A DNA stretch of 64,000 bases from Purshia tridentata. Lineage: Eukaryota; Streptophyta; Magnoliopsida; Rosales; Rosaceae. Position 1 is the first letter of the stretch; every line of letters starts with the position of its first letter. The notes beneath the pieces were generated by a model. That model worked only from the letters and a program-made list of their open reading frames with translations. It ran no database searches and was not told the DNA's origin. This document shows positions 23,801-35,529 of the stretch, piece after piece. The stretch lies in assembly GCA_003254885.1 (NCBI GenBank), contig QANT01005805.1:43924-107923 (forward strand), written 5' to 3'. The position numbers were made by a program, and so were the translations under genes.

Positions 23801-26800
23801 TTCTGTTCTCATATTGCAAAACGTTGGTTGGCTAAACAGAACCTTGTAAATGAACATGTCTAGTAGACTATTTGTAATTCAATATTTTCCATTATCAGAA
23901 AGTTAAAGTTCCTCGAAAAATCACTTCATCTATGAACTTGTTTGCATTGATTGCTTTTCTTAAAGCTATAGCAAATTGTCAACTGGTACAACATTTGATT
24001 AGAGAAATGTCGTGTATTTGCAGACTACTTCAGATGGAACACAAATTGAAATTAGGGGTGCAACAACCGCTTCATACATGATCTCAGTAGATGACATTGG
24101 CTTCTTTATTTCAGTTTCGTGTGAACCTGTCAGGAGTGACTGGGCTCGTGGTCCTACTGTTCTATCCGAACAAATTGGACCTATAATACCTGGTAAGGAG
24201 TTAATTTATTGTTATCAAATGATTAAATTACAAAGCAGAGGACAAGGTGGACCAAGATGTCCACTTCAGGGTTTTAACAAAATGCCATATATGAGCAAAT
24301 CTATCATTAAGACTAATCTTGACCCTTAATGGTGGGATATAAGGGTTTAATGAAGGTCTGTAATTCCTTTTTCCCCATTTCCCACTTTGTTTTGCATACT
24401 GGGTTGTCACTTGCCAGTAATAATCTAGTCATACAAGTTTTCTAGGCGTGCAATTGTGCTGATTGCCTATTCATCTTTCCAGAAAAAAAAAAAAAAAAGA
24501 TTAAGAAATAGGTATGATGTTTATTATGAATTTGAATTTGCAATGCAGGCCCCCCAATTTGTCAGTCTTTGGAGTTTCTTGGTTCAATGATAGAAGGACA
24601 ACGCTTGAGTTTCATTGCTTCTTACAGTGGAGGGTGAGACTTATTCTTATTTTCTTTACTTTTTCTGATAAACCTGGAACTTTACTTTTGTGGCTGTTCC
24701 AGTGTTCCCTCAATAAGGGTCATTGTTTGTTATTCAGGGAGAAAGGAAATTGCTCCTATGAATGGTTTAGAGTGAAAAGTAATGGTGTGAAGGAGAAATT
24801 GAGTGCTCAGGGTGAGTTTTATAGAGTTATTAGATGAGGCATATTTGCACATCCATTTGAAACTACAAATTTAAATGGTACTTTTCACTTGGCAGATTTT
24901 CTGGATTTGACTCTTGAAGATGTGGGAAGATGCATTGAACTTGTTTACACTCCTATGCGCAAAGATGGGATGAGAGGAAATCCTAAGAACATCCAATCCG
25001 ATGTGATTGCTCCTGGTAATTTAATTTGTTTTGAAGAATTATGCAGATTCTCATGTAGTGAGGATGATCAATTTGTTTGCCTCAAAACATCTTTTACTGT
25101 ATCTAAAGTTAGGGCTCAATTCAGTCTAGCTAACTGAGTTCCATTGCATCACAAGAACATATATATTTTTTATGTATATCCATATTTCCAATCTCTATCA
25201 TACTGTTTCCACTATCCATTTCAATTTTTTTTTGTCATCATTTTACAAAAGATGATTTGATGCTTATTTATACATGGCCAATTCATTTTATCGCTTCTTG
25301 CAACAGCGGATCCCATAGGACTGGAGCTTGATATTCCTGATTGTTGTGAGGATGAGAATGTAGTCCCAAAAAAAACATATTTTGGTGGAGAAGAAGGTGT
25401 TGGAGAATATATTTGGTACAGAACAAAGAATAAGCTGCATGGTTCTGCATTGTTGGATATATCTAATGCATATGAAGATGCCGTTATATGTGGTAAAACA
25501 CTGTAAGTTCTGATATTGGGAGGTGGTTTCTAATGTTTCAAAATCTGTTTTTCCATTTTTGAAATGGATGTTGAAATGGTTTGTAAATGTGGCAGAACAT
25601 ATACACCAGCACTTGAAGATGTGGGGGATTATTTGGCCTTATATTGGCTGCCCACTCGTTCTGATGGCAAATGTGGAAAGGCACTAGTTGCAATTTGCAA
25701 CTCTCCAGTTGCACCAGGTACAACTTAAGTTCTAAATTATTATTGTCATACTCACAAGTTCATTTTCTTTGGTTGTCATTAATACAATGACATATCATTA
25801 AAACTGTCCTTTCTTTCTAATTTGCAATCGGTATGCACTCTATATATGCATTTCATCTGGTGCTGGTTTATTTCAATTTTTTATTTTTAACGAAATTAGA
25901 AGGTTGAGCAGCTGTTTCGATTCAGTTTAGCTGAAACCACCTTTATAGCTAATTGATCAGTTCCATGTAATGCATGCTCTGTATATGCAATCTATACTGT
26001 TGACCTCTGGCCTAGGTCATACATACCAAGGCATTCATATATCCATTCTTTTTTTTTCCTAGAAAAGAAATATATCCATTTCTTTGACATGTTTAGTGAA
26101 TTAATGTTGCAGCTCTTCCTGTGGTTTCCAATGTTCGTGTTAAGGAGTTGTCTTTGAGTGTTTATTCTGGAGAAGGACAGTATTTTGGTGGATATGAAGG
26201 ATCAAGCCTGTTTAGCTGGTATCGAGAAACTAATGAAGGAACTATCATTCTTATTAATGGGGCCAACTCTAGAACTTATGAAGTCACTGATGCCGACTAC
26301 AACTGCCGTTTATTGTTTGGGTAAAGATTCTGTCTTGCTTTTTCTGCAGTCATGTGCCAAGTAAAATACATCTACTTGAAAAAATTGTGTGGAATATTAA
26401 ATCCATGCAGCTTACATGAACCATAGAAAATTTTACTTGGGGTTAAATCTGCCATATTTTGATATATTACATGATCTCTTGGGGTTAAATCCGCCAAATT
26501 TTGAACACTACCTGTAAGGCTCTTTACAATTACATGGGTTTCATAATCATTTGTCGACTATAGACATATACTGTATCATAAGCAGGATTTATCTTTTGGG
26601 TTTTTAAATTTCCTACATTTAACATCTGTGTGTCCAATCTAGTCCTTCTGAACCCAATAATTGCTTTCTTGTTAGTTATATGTACAGCATGAGGTGTTTT
26701 GTGGATGAATATGTAAAATATATCTCTCGTAACAAATTTTTTCATATGCATATCATAGATACACACCAGTTCGTTCAGACTCAGTGGTTGGTGAACTGAG

Positions 26801-29800
26801 GTTGTCTGAGCCAACTGACGTTATTCTACCAGGTACAAAGTCTCATTTTACAATACCAATACTTCTGATCCTTGATTATTGCACTTTCTCATTCAACTTC
26901 ATGGACTTGCAATGTTTTTGGTCTGGTGTCATGTACTTGAAAGGAATAATAAATTTGTAATATGGTTTGTTATTTATCTTATATGGCAAATCTTAAAAAT
27001 CATTTTAAATTTTAATTTGGGTATGGCATTGGCCTCCAGAGCTTCCAAGATTAGAGATGCTTGCTCTCACTGGAAAGGCAATTGAAGGTGATGTTCTTAC
27101 AGTTGTTGAAGTAATCCCAGAGACTGAAACTCAACAGCTTGTTTGGACCAAGTACAAGAAAGATGTCAGATATCAATGGTATGTTATATTTTAGTAATAT
27201 ATCAATGGTATGTTATATTTTATTTTAGTAATATATCAATGGTATGTTATATTTTTGTAATATGCGGCATGATTGCATTCAAATGTCTTTGCACTACTAC
27301 CACTTTTAGGTGCTCAATATTTCTTTTCTGCTCAGTTGTAAGAAAAATTTTCTGAAATTTCAGGTTAGTATTATGAAGGAAAATACATCTTATAACACTT
27401 GAACATGATGACAAATTACAATTACATAAATTTTGACCTTTTTGGCCTTCCACTGGTTCCTTGATTCTTTGTTTGAGACACAGACACCCATCCCTGAATC
27501 TGTTGCTTTGTTAGGACTTATCTTAAATGGAAATTCAGTTTTTACAACAATTGGGTCCTAGTGTTATGTTACATTTTCTTATTTCTGATAATCAGATGTC
27601 TAGTTTTGAATATATCGATTTGCAAGTGCCATGCAGCTTTGTTTTCTCATGTAGAATTTCTAATGTCATTTAACTTGTAATCTGAAGATACTTATTCCAG
27701 ACCAAAAAAATCTGAAGATACATTCAATTTATTGGAGTTTTCTTAATTATTGTTTTATGTTTATTAACTGTTGCTATTTCATTTTGTTCGTTATATGACA
27801 TGGAAGGATGCTGCAGGTTCTTTTCTTCAGAAGTGGGAGATAAAAAAACCTTTGAACCATTACCTGCACAGCGGTCTTGCTCCTACAAGATGCGACTAGA
27901 GGATGTTGGACGCTGTCTAAAATGTGAATGCATTGTGACTGATGTGTTTGGAAGGTCAACTGAGCCTTCATATGCTGAAACTGGACCTATATCTCCAGGT
28001 ATTTCCTTTCCAAGTAGTCAGTTGTATCAAGGACTACTTTCTTGCTTTCAAACATAGTTATGGAAATTCATTTGTTTAAAGAAAATATATTGTACCATTT
28101 CCTTTGGATGATTTAGAGTCTCGGTGATTTTCTTGGGTTCCTAATTCATATAAACTGGATATTATGTAAGAAAGGCTTGCAAACCAATCTATTGATGAAT
28201 TGAAATAGGAAGGGTGGAATTCCATATTATTGCTTCTGTTATTCACTTTCCTAATGACTGGCTGTAATAGTGTTGTTATTCCCTGTATTAGGAAACCCCA
28301 TTCCTCTCATATATCCCCCTAATTTTTCTTTTAAATTGTTTTTTTATTTTGATCTGCAGGGATTCCTAGAATTGATAAGCTGGAGATTGAAGGGAGGGGT
28401 TTTCACACCAACTTATATGCTGTACGTGGCATTTATAGTGGAGGGAAGGAAGGCAAAAGTAGAATTCAGTGGCTCAGATCAATGGTTGGAAGTCCTGATC
28501 TTATCTCTATACCAGGTATAGTTATGTCATGGAGTATAGATAACACCTCCGTTGTCTGAAATATTACCACCAACTATATATTAAAAGATCCTGTACTGTT
28601 AATAACTTAATATCCCTGGCTATTTGCAAATAATTTATGCATCTTGTCCTGAGATTTCCAAGATCTATTGCAACTGAGTCTGAAAACTTATAATATTACT
28701 GCATTTCTTACTCGATTCATTTTCCTTTCAACAATTTGTACAGTTTATTGTATTTCTTTGTGATGGTTAATAGGCTTGGCCAATAGTTCAACTTTCTGAA
28801 CAATATTATGAGATGATTAATTTTTCCATTGTGCAATATTTAATGGAAAAATTTACTTGCAGGGGAGATAGGGAGAATGTATGAATCCAATGTTGACGAC
28901 GTAGGGTACAGGCTTGTTGCCATTTACACTCCTGTAAGAGAGGATGGAGTGGAGGGGCAACCTATTTCTGCATCGACAGAGCCAATTGCAGTCGGTAATT
29001 TAGAATCCCATCTCTAATTGATTTTAAGTGTAATCTTTTTGTTTGTATATTGTTATCTGTGATTATTTTTTTCTTGTTCTGCTTTTATGCTCTTGCATTT
29101 CTGTAGGCTGATACTTCTACCAATTCTAGTCTGAGAAAGTTGGTACAAAAATTTATGTTCAAATCTATAAGACACCATTTCATAAAATTTGCATTGATTT
29201 ATGTGCAGAGCCTGATGTTCTTAAAGAAGTGAAGCAGAAGCTTGATCTTGGATCTGTGAAATTTGAGGTATGGTGATCATTAAACTGTTATATTGTCTTT
29301 GATGTGGTATATTCTAACTACTTCTTACTGAACTTAAGCAAATTCACATTTACAATTCACATATTTGTAAACCATTCCTAACCATTTTTAACATTTGGAA
29401 TAGGCACTGTATGACAAGGACCAATCTCTGAAAAAGGTTGTCGTTTGCAATTCTCTTTCTACATTTGTAATTAATGTGTTCACTGCTAAAAAAGATTGGA
29501 AATTTAGTTGTTTGACTAATTTTATCATTATTCTCATTGCAGGCTCCTGCTGTGGGAAGTCTTGAGAGAAGAATCCTTGAAGTCAATAGAAAAAGAGTCA
29601 AGGTTATAAAGCCTGGTTCCAAGACTTCTTTTCCAACTACCGAGATTCGTGGAAGCTATGCACCTCCCTTTCATGTAAGTTGTTTATGTTACTATACACG
29701 CTCCTAATCCAATTTGCTTTGCCAATTGTTTGATGTTCCTGACAATGAACACGTCAGAGAAATTTGAAATTTAGCACAGGGATGATGATTGTAGTTCTTA

Positions 29801-30286
29801 GCCTTCAATCCCAATCATATGAGGAATTTGAAATTCGGCATAGGGCCGATTTTTTATCTAATCTGATACATTTTTTTATTATTTCGGCCGCATTGTGGAA
29901 TCGAGGAGCATGTATTAGCAATTTTGCTATTATAGTGGGGGTGGGCAGAAAATTGTTAATTCTCAACTTTTACTTAGATAGTGTCCCCTACCGAAATTTT
30001 GGCTAGATGGTTGGGTTTGTGGAGGGACTAAATATATCTATTAGTCCTTTATTTTCCCATTTGTTTGCCTTCCTGATCTGAATTGTATTCCTTTTTGTTT
30101 TCCTTGCAGGTGGAGCTGTTCCGAAATGACCAACATCGTCTCAGAATTGTAGTTGACAGTGAGAATGAGGTAGACTTAATGGTGCAGACCAGGCACCTGC
30201 GAGATGTTATTGTTCTTGTGATCAGAGGCCTGGCTCAGCGATTCAATAGTACATCCCTCAATACTCTCCTCAAAATAGACACATAG
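14551..30286 (+). CDS. AIR9: AIR9 microtubule-associated protein (LRR plus 11 A9 repeats)
   Basis: Complete gene, 1733 aa, 37 exons. Exons: 14551-15438, 15969-16040, 16168-16233, 16401-16472, 16568-16633, 16763-16825, 16923-16988, 17604-17703, 17912-18013, 18615-18847, 18946-19060, 19718-19838, 20302-20477, 21218-21353, 21648-21748, 21851-21898, 22106-22290, 22407-22524, 22844-22971, 23250-23418, 23659-23777, 24024-24192, 24549-24633, 24738-24811, 24896-25015, 25307-25502, 25596-25717, 26113-26320, 26759-26832, 27040-27178, 27817-27998, 28360-28515, 28863-28994, 29209-29267, 29404-29436, 29543-29674, 30110-30286. Residues 1-296 are basic and Ser-rich (the microtubule-binding part of AIR9), with an internal repeat of SPLDRSLNKSxGxHVTK. 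Residues 297-464 are leucine-rich repeats, one per exon. Eleven A9 repeats fill about 499-1600, followed by a conserved tail ending LKIDT. AIR9 marks cortical microtubules and the preprophase band and reappears at the division site when the cell plate arrives (established). All joints are GT-AG and in frame. Confidence 0.96.
15969..17703 (+). other. AIR9: AIR9 LRR-encoding exon series
   Basis: Exons 2-7 are 72, 66, 72, 66, 63 and 66 bases, all phase 0. Each codes one leucine-rich repeat of 21-24 residues (for example VLDLSFNDFKGPG and QLYLAGNQITSLASL). Exon 8 closes the solenoid with HLRVEENPILKMPHLE. The one-exon-one-repeat pattern points to tandem exon duplication. Confidence 0.85.
17784..17821 (+). 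repeat. Compound microsatellite (CT)13(AC)6 in AIR9 intron 8
   Basis: Thirteen CT units run straight into six AC units, in the intron between exons 8 and 9. It is likely polymorphic between individuals. Confidence 0.95.
19947..20010 (+). mobile_element. Possible LTR/TRIM retroelement relic in AIR9 intron 12
   Basis: TGGTATTAGAGC resembles the initiator-tRNA-Met primer binding site of plant LTR elements (TGGTATCAGAGC, one mismatch). A stretch with TTGGGTTCAGACCTCTCATCC follows. No LTRs or coding sequence were identified, so this is at best a fragment. Confidence 0.25.
27170..27263 (+). repeat. Three tandem copies of the exon 30 splice donor of AIR9
   Basis: The unit ATCAATGGTATGTTATATTT occurs three times (donor GT at 27179, 27208 and 27242), joined by AT-rich spacers. 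The first copy includes the last bases of exon 30. Units are about 27-34 bases. The second and third donors would add 29 and 63 bases and bring in an in-frame TAG, so only the first keeps the protein open. Confidence 0.9.
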
Positions 30287-31360
30287 TATGTAAGGTGAAC
30301 TCTGTTTCAATATGAAAATATCAGTCTCATCGTTTTTTACTTTTTAGTGAGCCAGTAATCACATGATTTAATTACATGATTACTATTGCTGTGTGTATTA
30401 ATGTCACACAAAAAATGAAAAAGATGTGCAGTGGTCAAGGGGTTACAATTGTCACAATTATTGTACATTATTTCATTAAGGATAATGTTGAAAGTATTGA
30501 ATTAATGACAGTATTATTAAATTTATTGCAGAAACTGCCCAATTATTTCTTATTGTTTTGCTTGCCTTTTGATTCTCGCATAACTAAATGCTGGCCGACT
30601 TCCAACTTTTTTTTTTGGCCACTGGCCAACTTCTAACTTTAGAGAACTTAAAACTCAAAACTTTTTCGTGACCAATATGTCAATTAACAAGAAAAAATTG
30701 AACTTAAATCTATCTTCTATTCCTCTCATGCCAGGAGAAAAAGGTTTTATCAAATCCAGTTGAGCCAAGGCTCATGGACCAAAATAAAGTATTTCATAGT
30801 GACATTGTTTTGGATGGTTAACGGGAGAAAACGTTATTCATTTATTTTTTTAAGTGTTTCGTTTCAATGGCAAAAGTATTTATTCACGACAAGAGTTTGA
30901 TTTTTGTAGTCTATGTTTGAAAAAAAAAAAGGTGTTTCCTGGCCTGGGTACCTATCATCAGTTTAGTTGGATGTTCTTCAATTGAAATGGAAGTTATGAA
31001 CAAGCAGTGTTAGAAATTTTTATCGGCATTGAGGAAATTGTGAGGTTCAACTTGAAAGGATTCATAGAATGAAGCAAGAACATCCAACTAAACTGTTCTG
31101 ATACATGGCATATGTCTTTGAAACCATTTGTGGAACCAAAAGAGTAAAACATCATTTTCTGAGCATACATTTAAAAACATAAAAACAGTAAAATGGGTAT
31201 CAAGACTTTCAAGAATGAAGATTCAATTTTTGTATGTAATCTTATCCCTGAATGAAAATGTCAAAAAAGAAAAGAAAAGAAAAGAAAAATAATGAACCGA
31301 GTTTTAAACCTGTACAGAAATACTGGAAGAAGATAGCCATGGTCACAACTCTAAAGATTT
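30287..31360. other. 3' flanks of AIR9 and CAT-A (convergent)
   Basis: No gene. This stretch holds the 3' UTRs of two convergent genes. A short (AAAAG)n tract lies at about 31267-31288. No long inverted repeat was seen between the ends. Confidence 0.6.
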
Positions 31361-34300
31361 TCATCCTATTTCAGTGGTTTGGTTAGTCCGCCCACTCTCC
31401 ATGTTGGTTACTTGACTAGCATCAACTGCTGTTTGAGTCTCCTTAGCTGCATCATATGAAGCATGCAGTGCCACAAACAAATAGTAGACAAGCAAACCCA
31501 ATGTCCAAATAGTGAATCTAATAAATGAAGGTCCATCAATGGAACCCATGATGAAGATATTGATTGCAATGCTAGCTGATGGCAACCAAGGAACCAATGG
31601 CACCCCCCACAGTTTAGGCTTCTTTGCTTGTTTGAGACTCAATTGCAGGCCTAAAGTGGCAGAGAGCCAAATTATGACCGTCACTATGTAGCCAACCCAA
31701 CCATTATTGCTAACCACCCAATAAACAGCTGAACCAATTGATGATCCTATGATTAGCATCAAGAATCCAATGAGCTTGTTTCTGTCAGAAGCTGATGTTT
31801 CGCCAGTGACGTAGTACCGCCTTACAATTAGTGCTAAGGCAACAAGGGAAAAGATAAACAGGGTTGATATAGAAAGAAGGTTTGCTAGGACATCAAGGCT
31901 TGTGAAGAATGCAACAAGTGAGTTTGCAACAGTCATAACGATGGTGGCATTCATAGGTGTACCGGTTCTTCCATTGATGGCTGCAAGAATGGGTGGTGCC
32001 ATGTGGGTACGCCCAATGTGAGTGAAATACCGAGCTTGCCCGAGGAGGTTGGCTAGCAGAACTGTTGTCATGCCTTTAAGTGCTCCCAGTGCAACAATGT
32101 ACTTGGCCCATTTCATACCTGCAGCTTGGAATGCCATAGTGAATGATGCATCAGCATCAATTTGGGAGTATGGCTGCATCAGGCACAATGTAGCTGCAAG
32201 AAGGCAATAGGTCATTATAGTGATCAACATTGAGCCAATCAGCCCAATTGGGATATCTCTACCAGGGTTTTTAATCTCCTCCCCCAAGGTTGCCACCCCA
32301 TCGAACCCTACATAAGCAAAGAAGAGCATAGCTGAAGCTTTGAAGATACCCTGAATACCAAATGGTGCAAAAATTATGAAATTAGCAGGGTTTGCCAGAG
32401 TCAGGCCCGTGATGAAGATAAAAACCAAGACTAGCAGATGGATGATGGTGGTAACTGAATTGAATCTAGATGAAGCCTTCACGCTCAAGGATGCACCAAC
32501 ACAAACCAAAATGGAGACACCAACCGCAATTGGGTCTAAATGGCTGTAGTTCTCAGCAAGGGATGGCACATTGATGCGAAAATCATTGGGATTGTGGTTG
32601 CACAATGTAGCAAAGTATGAGGTCCATGACCTTGCCACACTAGCACCTGCTACTATATACTCAAAAAGGATGTTACCAGCAGCAATATAAGCCATGAAGT
32701 CACCAAGTTCCACTCTAAGATAGGCAAATGAGCCTCCAGCCACAGGGAGCTCCACTGAGAACTCAGTGTAGCACAACACAGATAGCAGTGCAGAAACGCC
32801 TGATATGAAGTATGAGATTACTACTGCCGGGCCAGCATAATTCTTAGCTGCCTCCCCTGTGAGTACAAAAATCCCTGCCCCCATGACTGCTCCAACACCA
32901 AACCAAATGAGATCCCACCAGTTGAGGGTCTTCTTCATCTCATTCCCGCTACGTGCACGCATTTCTTCAAGCTCCAGGTGGTCCAAGGACCGTGTCAGGA
33001 GCCGGTCCTTGAGCCTTGTTTTCATGCTGGCCAGTGCATGGACATAGTTCCCCCAGCTCTTGAATGACTCCTCTGGCAAGAAATCCTCTTTGCTGCAGCA
33101 ACTTCTTTTCTTGACACCATTGCCATGTCCACCACCACCTCCAATCACCATCTTTGTTGCCCTGAAATCAAATTGATTTGAAAAAATGTTTTGCCCTTCT
33201 GTCAAGATATGGAATGGCTAGAGTGGTGCATAGATTAATTGATTATCTTCCAGGATAAAAGAAAAGGCCTAAGACATTGGAATAGACGTACATGTGCATC
33301 AGTTATGTGGTTTCAGGTTATTCCAAGCATAGCAAAGAGAGATATCTGGGTGAATATATAGCGGATCCAATCTATAGAAAAATATGGGATTCTAACTGTA
33401 AAATGGAACCTGGTCAACTAACAAGATTCGATCCCATTTAATCTTTTGGCCAAAAAAAATAATTATGGAAAGATTTGAAATAATAGATTTGGATTAAAAA
33501 AAAAAAAATCTTACACTGGTCAAAAACCATATAAATTCTAGATCAACTGTATTTGAATCGGATTAAAAAACTTAAAATGGTGATTTACAATGAATCGTTT
33601 AATATTTAAAATGAGTCTAGAGTAGGCCCTGATGAAAATTTATGACACACTGCTACATGTATTTTGGGATCCCTAGCAGCACTCTTTCACTGCCTTTATC
33701 TGAAAAATAAAACATTAATATGAAAACGAGATTTCACATTCGCAAGTTCTAACCCTTACAAGATAAAAAGAGAAAAAAAAATCTAACCCTTGTTAATTAG
33801 TAATTGTTAGATTAAGATAAGGATTAAGACTAGCACCATAACAACATATATATTTGTCTGTTTGTGTGGAAAAGCAGATTTTAGGGGATAGATGAGATTC
33901 CTCGTCCCACTAATTACACTTGTAAAGGGACCAAATGATTCCCGCAAAAAACCAAATCAAATAAGAAGTTATCCACCGAAAGTCGATGACTATAGAATTC
34001 TCTATGAATTATAAGTGAGGCTTATGATTATTATCATAATATAATTGGAATGTCTTTTATTTATCAGATTAAAAAAAAAAAAGAATGAAACTGCATTGGC
34101 TGTTTTGTTCCTTTTCGTCTAAATCAAAGGCTCAATCAATTTGGGAGGAAAAACCCAATTGCACAATTCAGAAGAATGATTGGTAAGGGCTTAAAAAGCA
34201 AGAAAAAAGAAAGAAAAAAGAAAGGCCAAGTCAGAGAGCAGTAAAGGTTGGAAAGTCTGTCCTTGCATGCAGTACTTGTACCAAAAATCACAGGGTGAAA

Positions 34301-34508
34301 AGAACAGAAAGAGAAGAAAAAGATAAGAAGAGAATGGAGGAATAGTTAAAAGAGAGTTGAATGCAAAACCAGATTCAGATTTTTGGCAGTGAAAATATGT
34401 ATATGGGTGTGTGACTACATGAGCAAATTTATAGAATACTAAATAAATTTTAAAATGGTACTTATCCCAAGCAAGATATTAATTGTTAACAACATACCTT
34501 TGGTCCAT
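31361..34508 (-). CDS. Cationic amino acid transporter, CAT1-like (copy A)
   Basis: Member of the APC superfamily (plant CAT subgroup), about 600 aa with some 14 hydrophobic segments. Hallmarks: DFLPEESFKSWGNYV near the start, the TM1 motif GVGAVMGAGIFVLTG, and AYVGFDGVATLGEE. It should import basic and other amino acids by proton symport at the plasma membrane or tonoplast; substrate and membrane are not readable from sequence. The main exon is 31361-33161 with no intron inside the conserved part. A good acceptor (TTTGATTTCAG) at 33162 and a donor at 34498|34497 indicate a leader intron of 1336 bp. The ATG at 34508 then gives MDQRATKMVIGG in frame (603 aa); the alternative start at 33151 gives 596 aa. 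The frame open up to 33205 (MTEGQ) would be intronic. A TATA-like run (34625-34634) suits a start site near 34600. Confidence 0.9.
33162..34497 (-). other. Proposed leader intron of CAT-A
   Basis: Donor AAAG|GTATGTTG and acceptor TTTCAG|GGCAAC flank 1336 bp of AT-rich, gene-free sequence just before the conserved coding region. Joining them keeps an upstream ATG in frame. CAT-B has a comparable but shorter leader intron. Confidence 0.65.
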
Positions 34509-35529
34509 CGGAGGCAGAGCAGAGCAAGAAGAGCAGGTCAGAAACTGAGGTTAATTGAAATGTTAGAGAAGAAGAGATCCCAATCCCATATATGAATTAA
34601 TCCACAGGTTAATTAACACACAGAATATATATATGGGCAGAGAGGTAGGTAACTAGGTACGGTTGGCTCTTGGTTGTACTGCATTTACTATATTACTGCT
34701 TACCATACATATTAATTTGTATTGATTTATGGACCGACTGCCATTTTAACACTTGTTGCATGAAATAATCTGAGACAAGAGTTACAGACTCTATAGTCTA
34801 TCCCATGCCACTTTTGTCAGATTCTTCTATTAAAAGAATTCAGTATTTAATTGGAAATCAAACAATTCAGCAATATTTAGTATAGAAATTTATTTATTTG
34901 TAACAAAATCTCGATTTTTAAATCTATAATAACTCAGTACAATGTAAGTAATTAGGTTTGTTTTTTTATCTTTAATATCCGTTTACCAGGAGAGCTGTAA
35001 CTCATTATGAGTTAGTTTTTTTAAATGTGAGAAATTTTAATTTAATAAAATTGAAGCGAAACATGGCTCATGATTTGTTGGGCCAACTAGGGCCGAGCAA
35101 AGCATGTTTTGTTTGTGGATCTTCAACTAAATGGTCTAAACAAAACACATGCCTGAAAAATTGCAAAAGGTCATAAGCAACTAATACGCATTCATAACTC
35201 GTTAGAAGACACTACCAAACAAAAGATTTGATAGATTACCAAATTTCCAGCACTGTCTTTTTCACAATGTGATCGACTTAACAGAAGGGCCAAAATTGAC
35301 TTGCCCAACCTATACTTAATTACCACTTTTTCAAGCATCCCCTAATTTAGAAGAACAAATGCTTCCAAAACATTAGAAACGAGGTCACACCTTCACAATA
35401 TAAACAGAGAAGTAGTACGCACAAAATGATTCTTCATTCACACACATTCAACAAAATGAACTAGGCCAGCCCCTTTTCTTTAATTGCAGCATATGCAGAG
35501 GCCTTGCTAGTTGTTACCCTTTACACCAT
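34509..35529. other. Intergenic between the two CAT genes
   Basis: It holds the CAT-A leader and promoter (TATA-like run at 34625-34634) and the 3' flank of CAT-B. No other gene seen. Confidence 0.6.

Noticed and set aside
33162-33205. MTEGQNIF... as the N-terminus of CAT-A
   Set aside because: It lies upstream of a strong splice acceptor, so it is more likely intron sequence.
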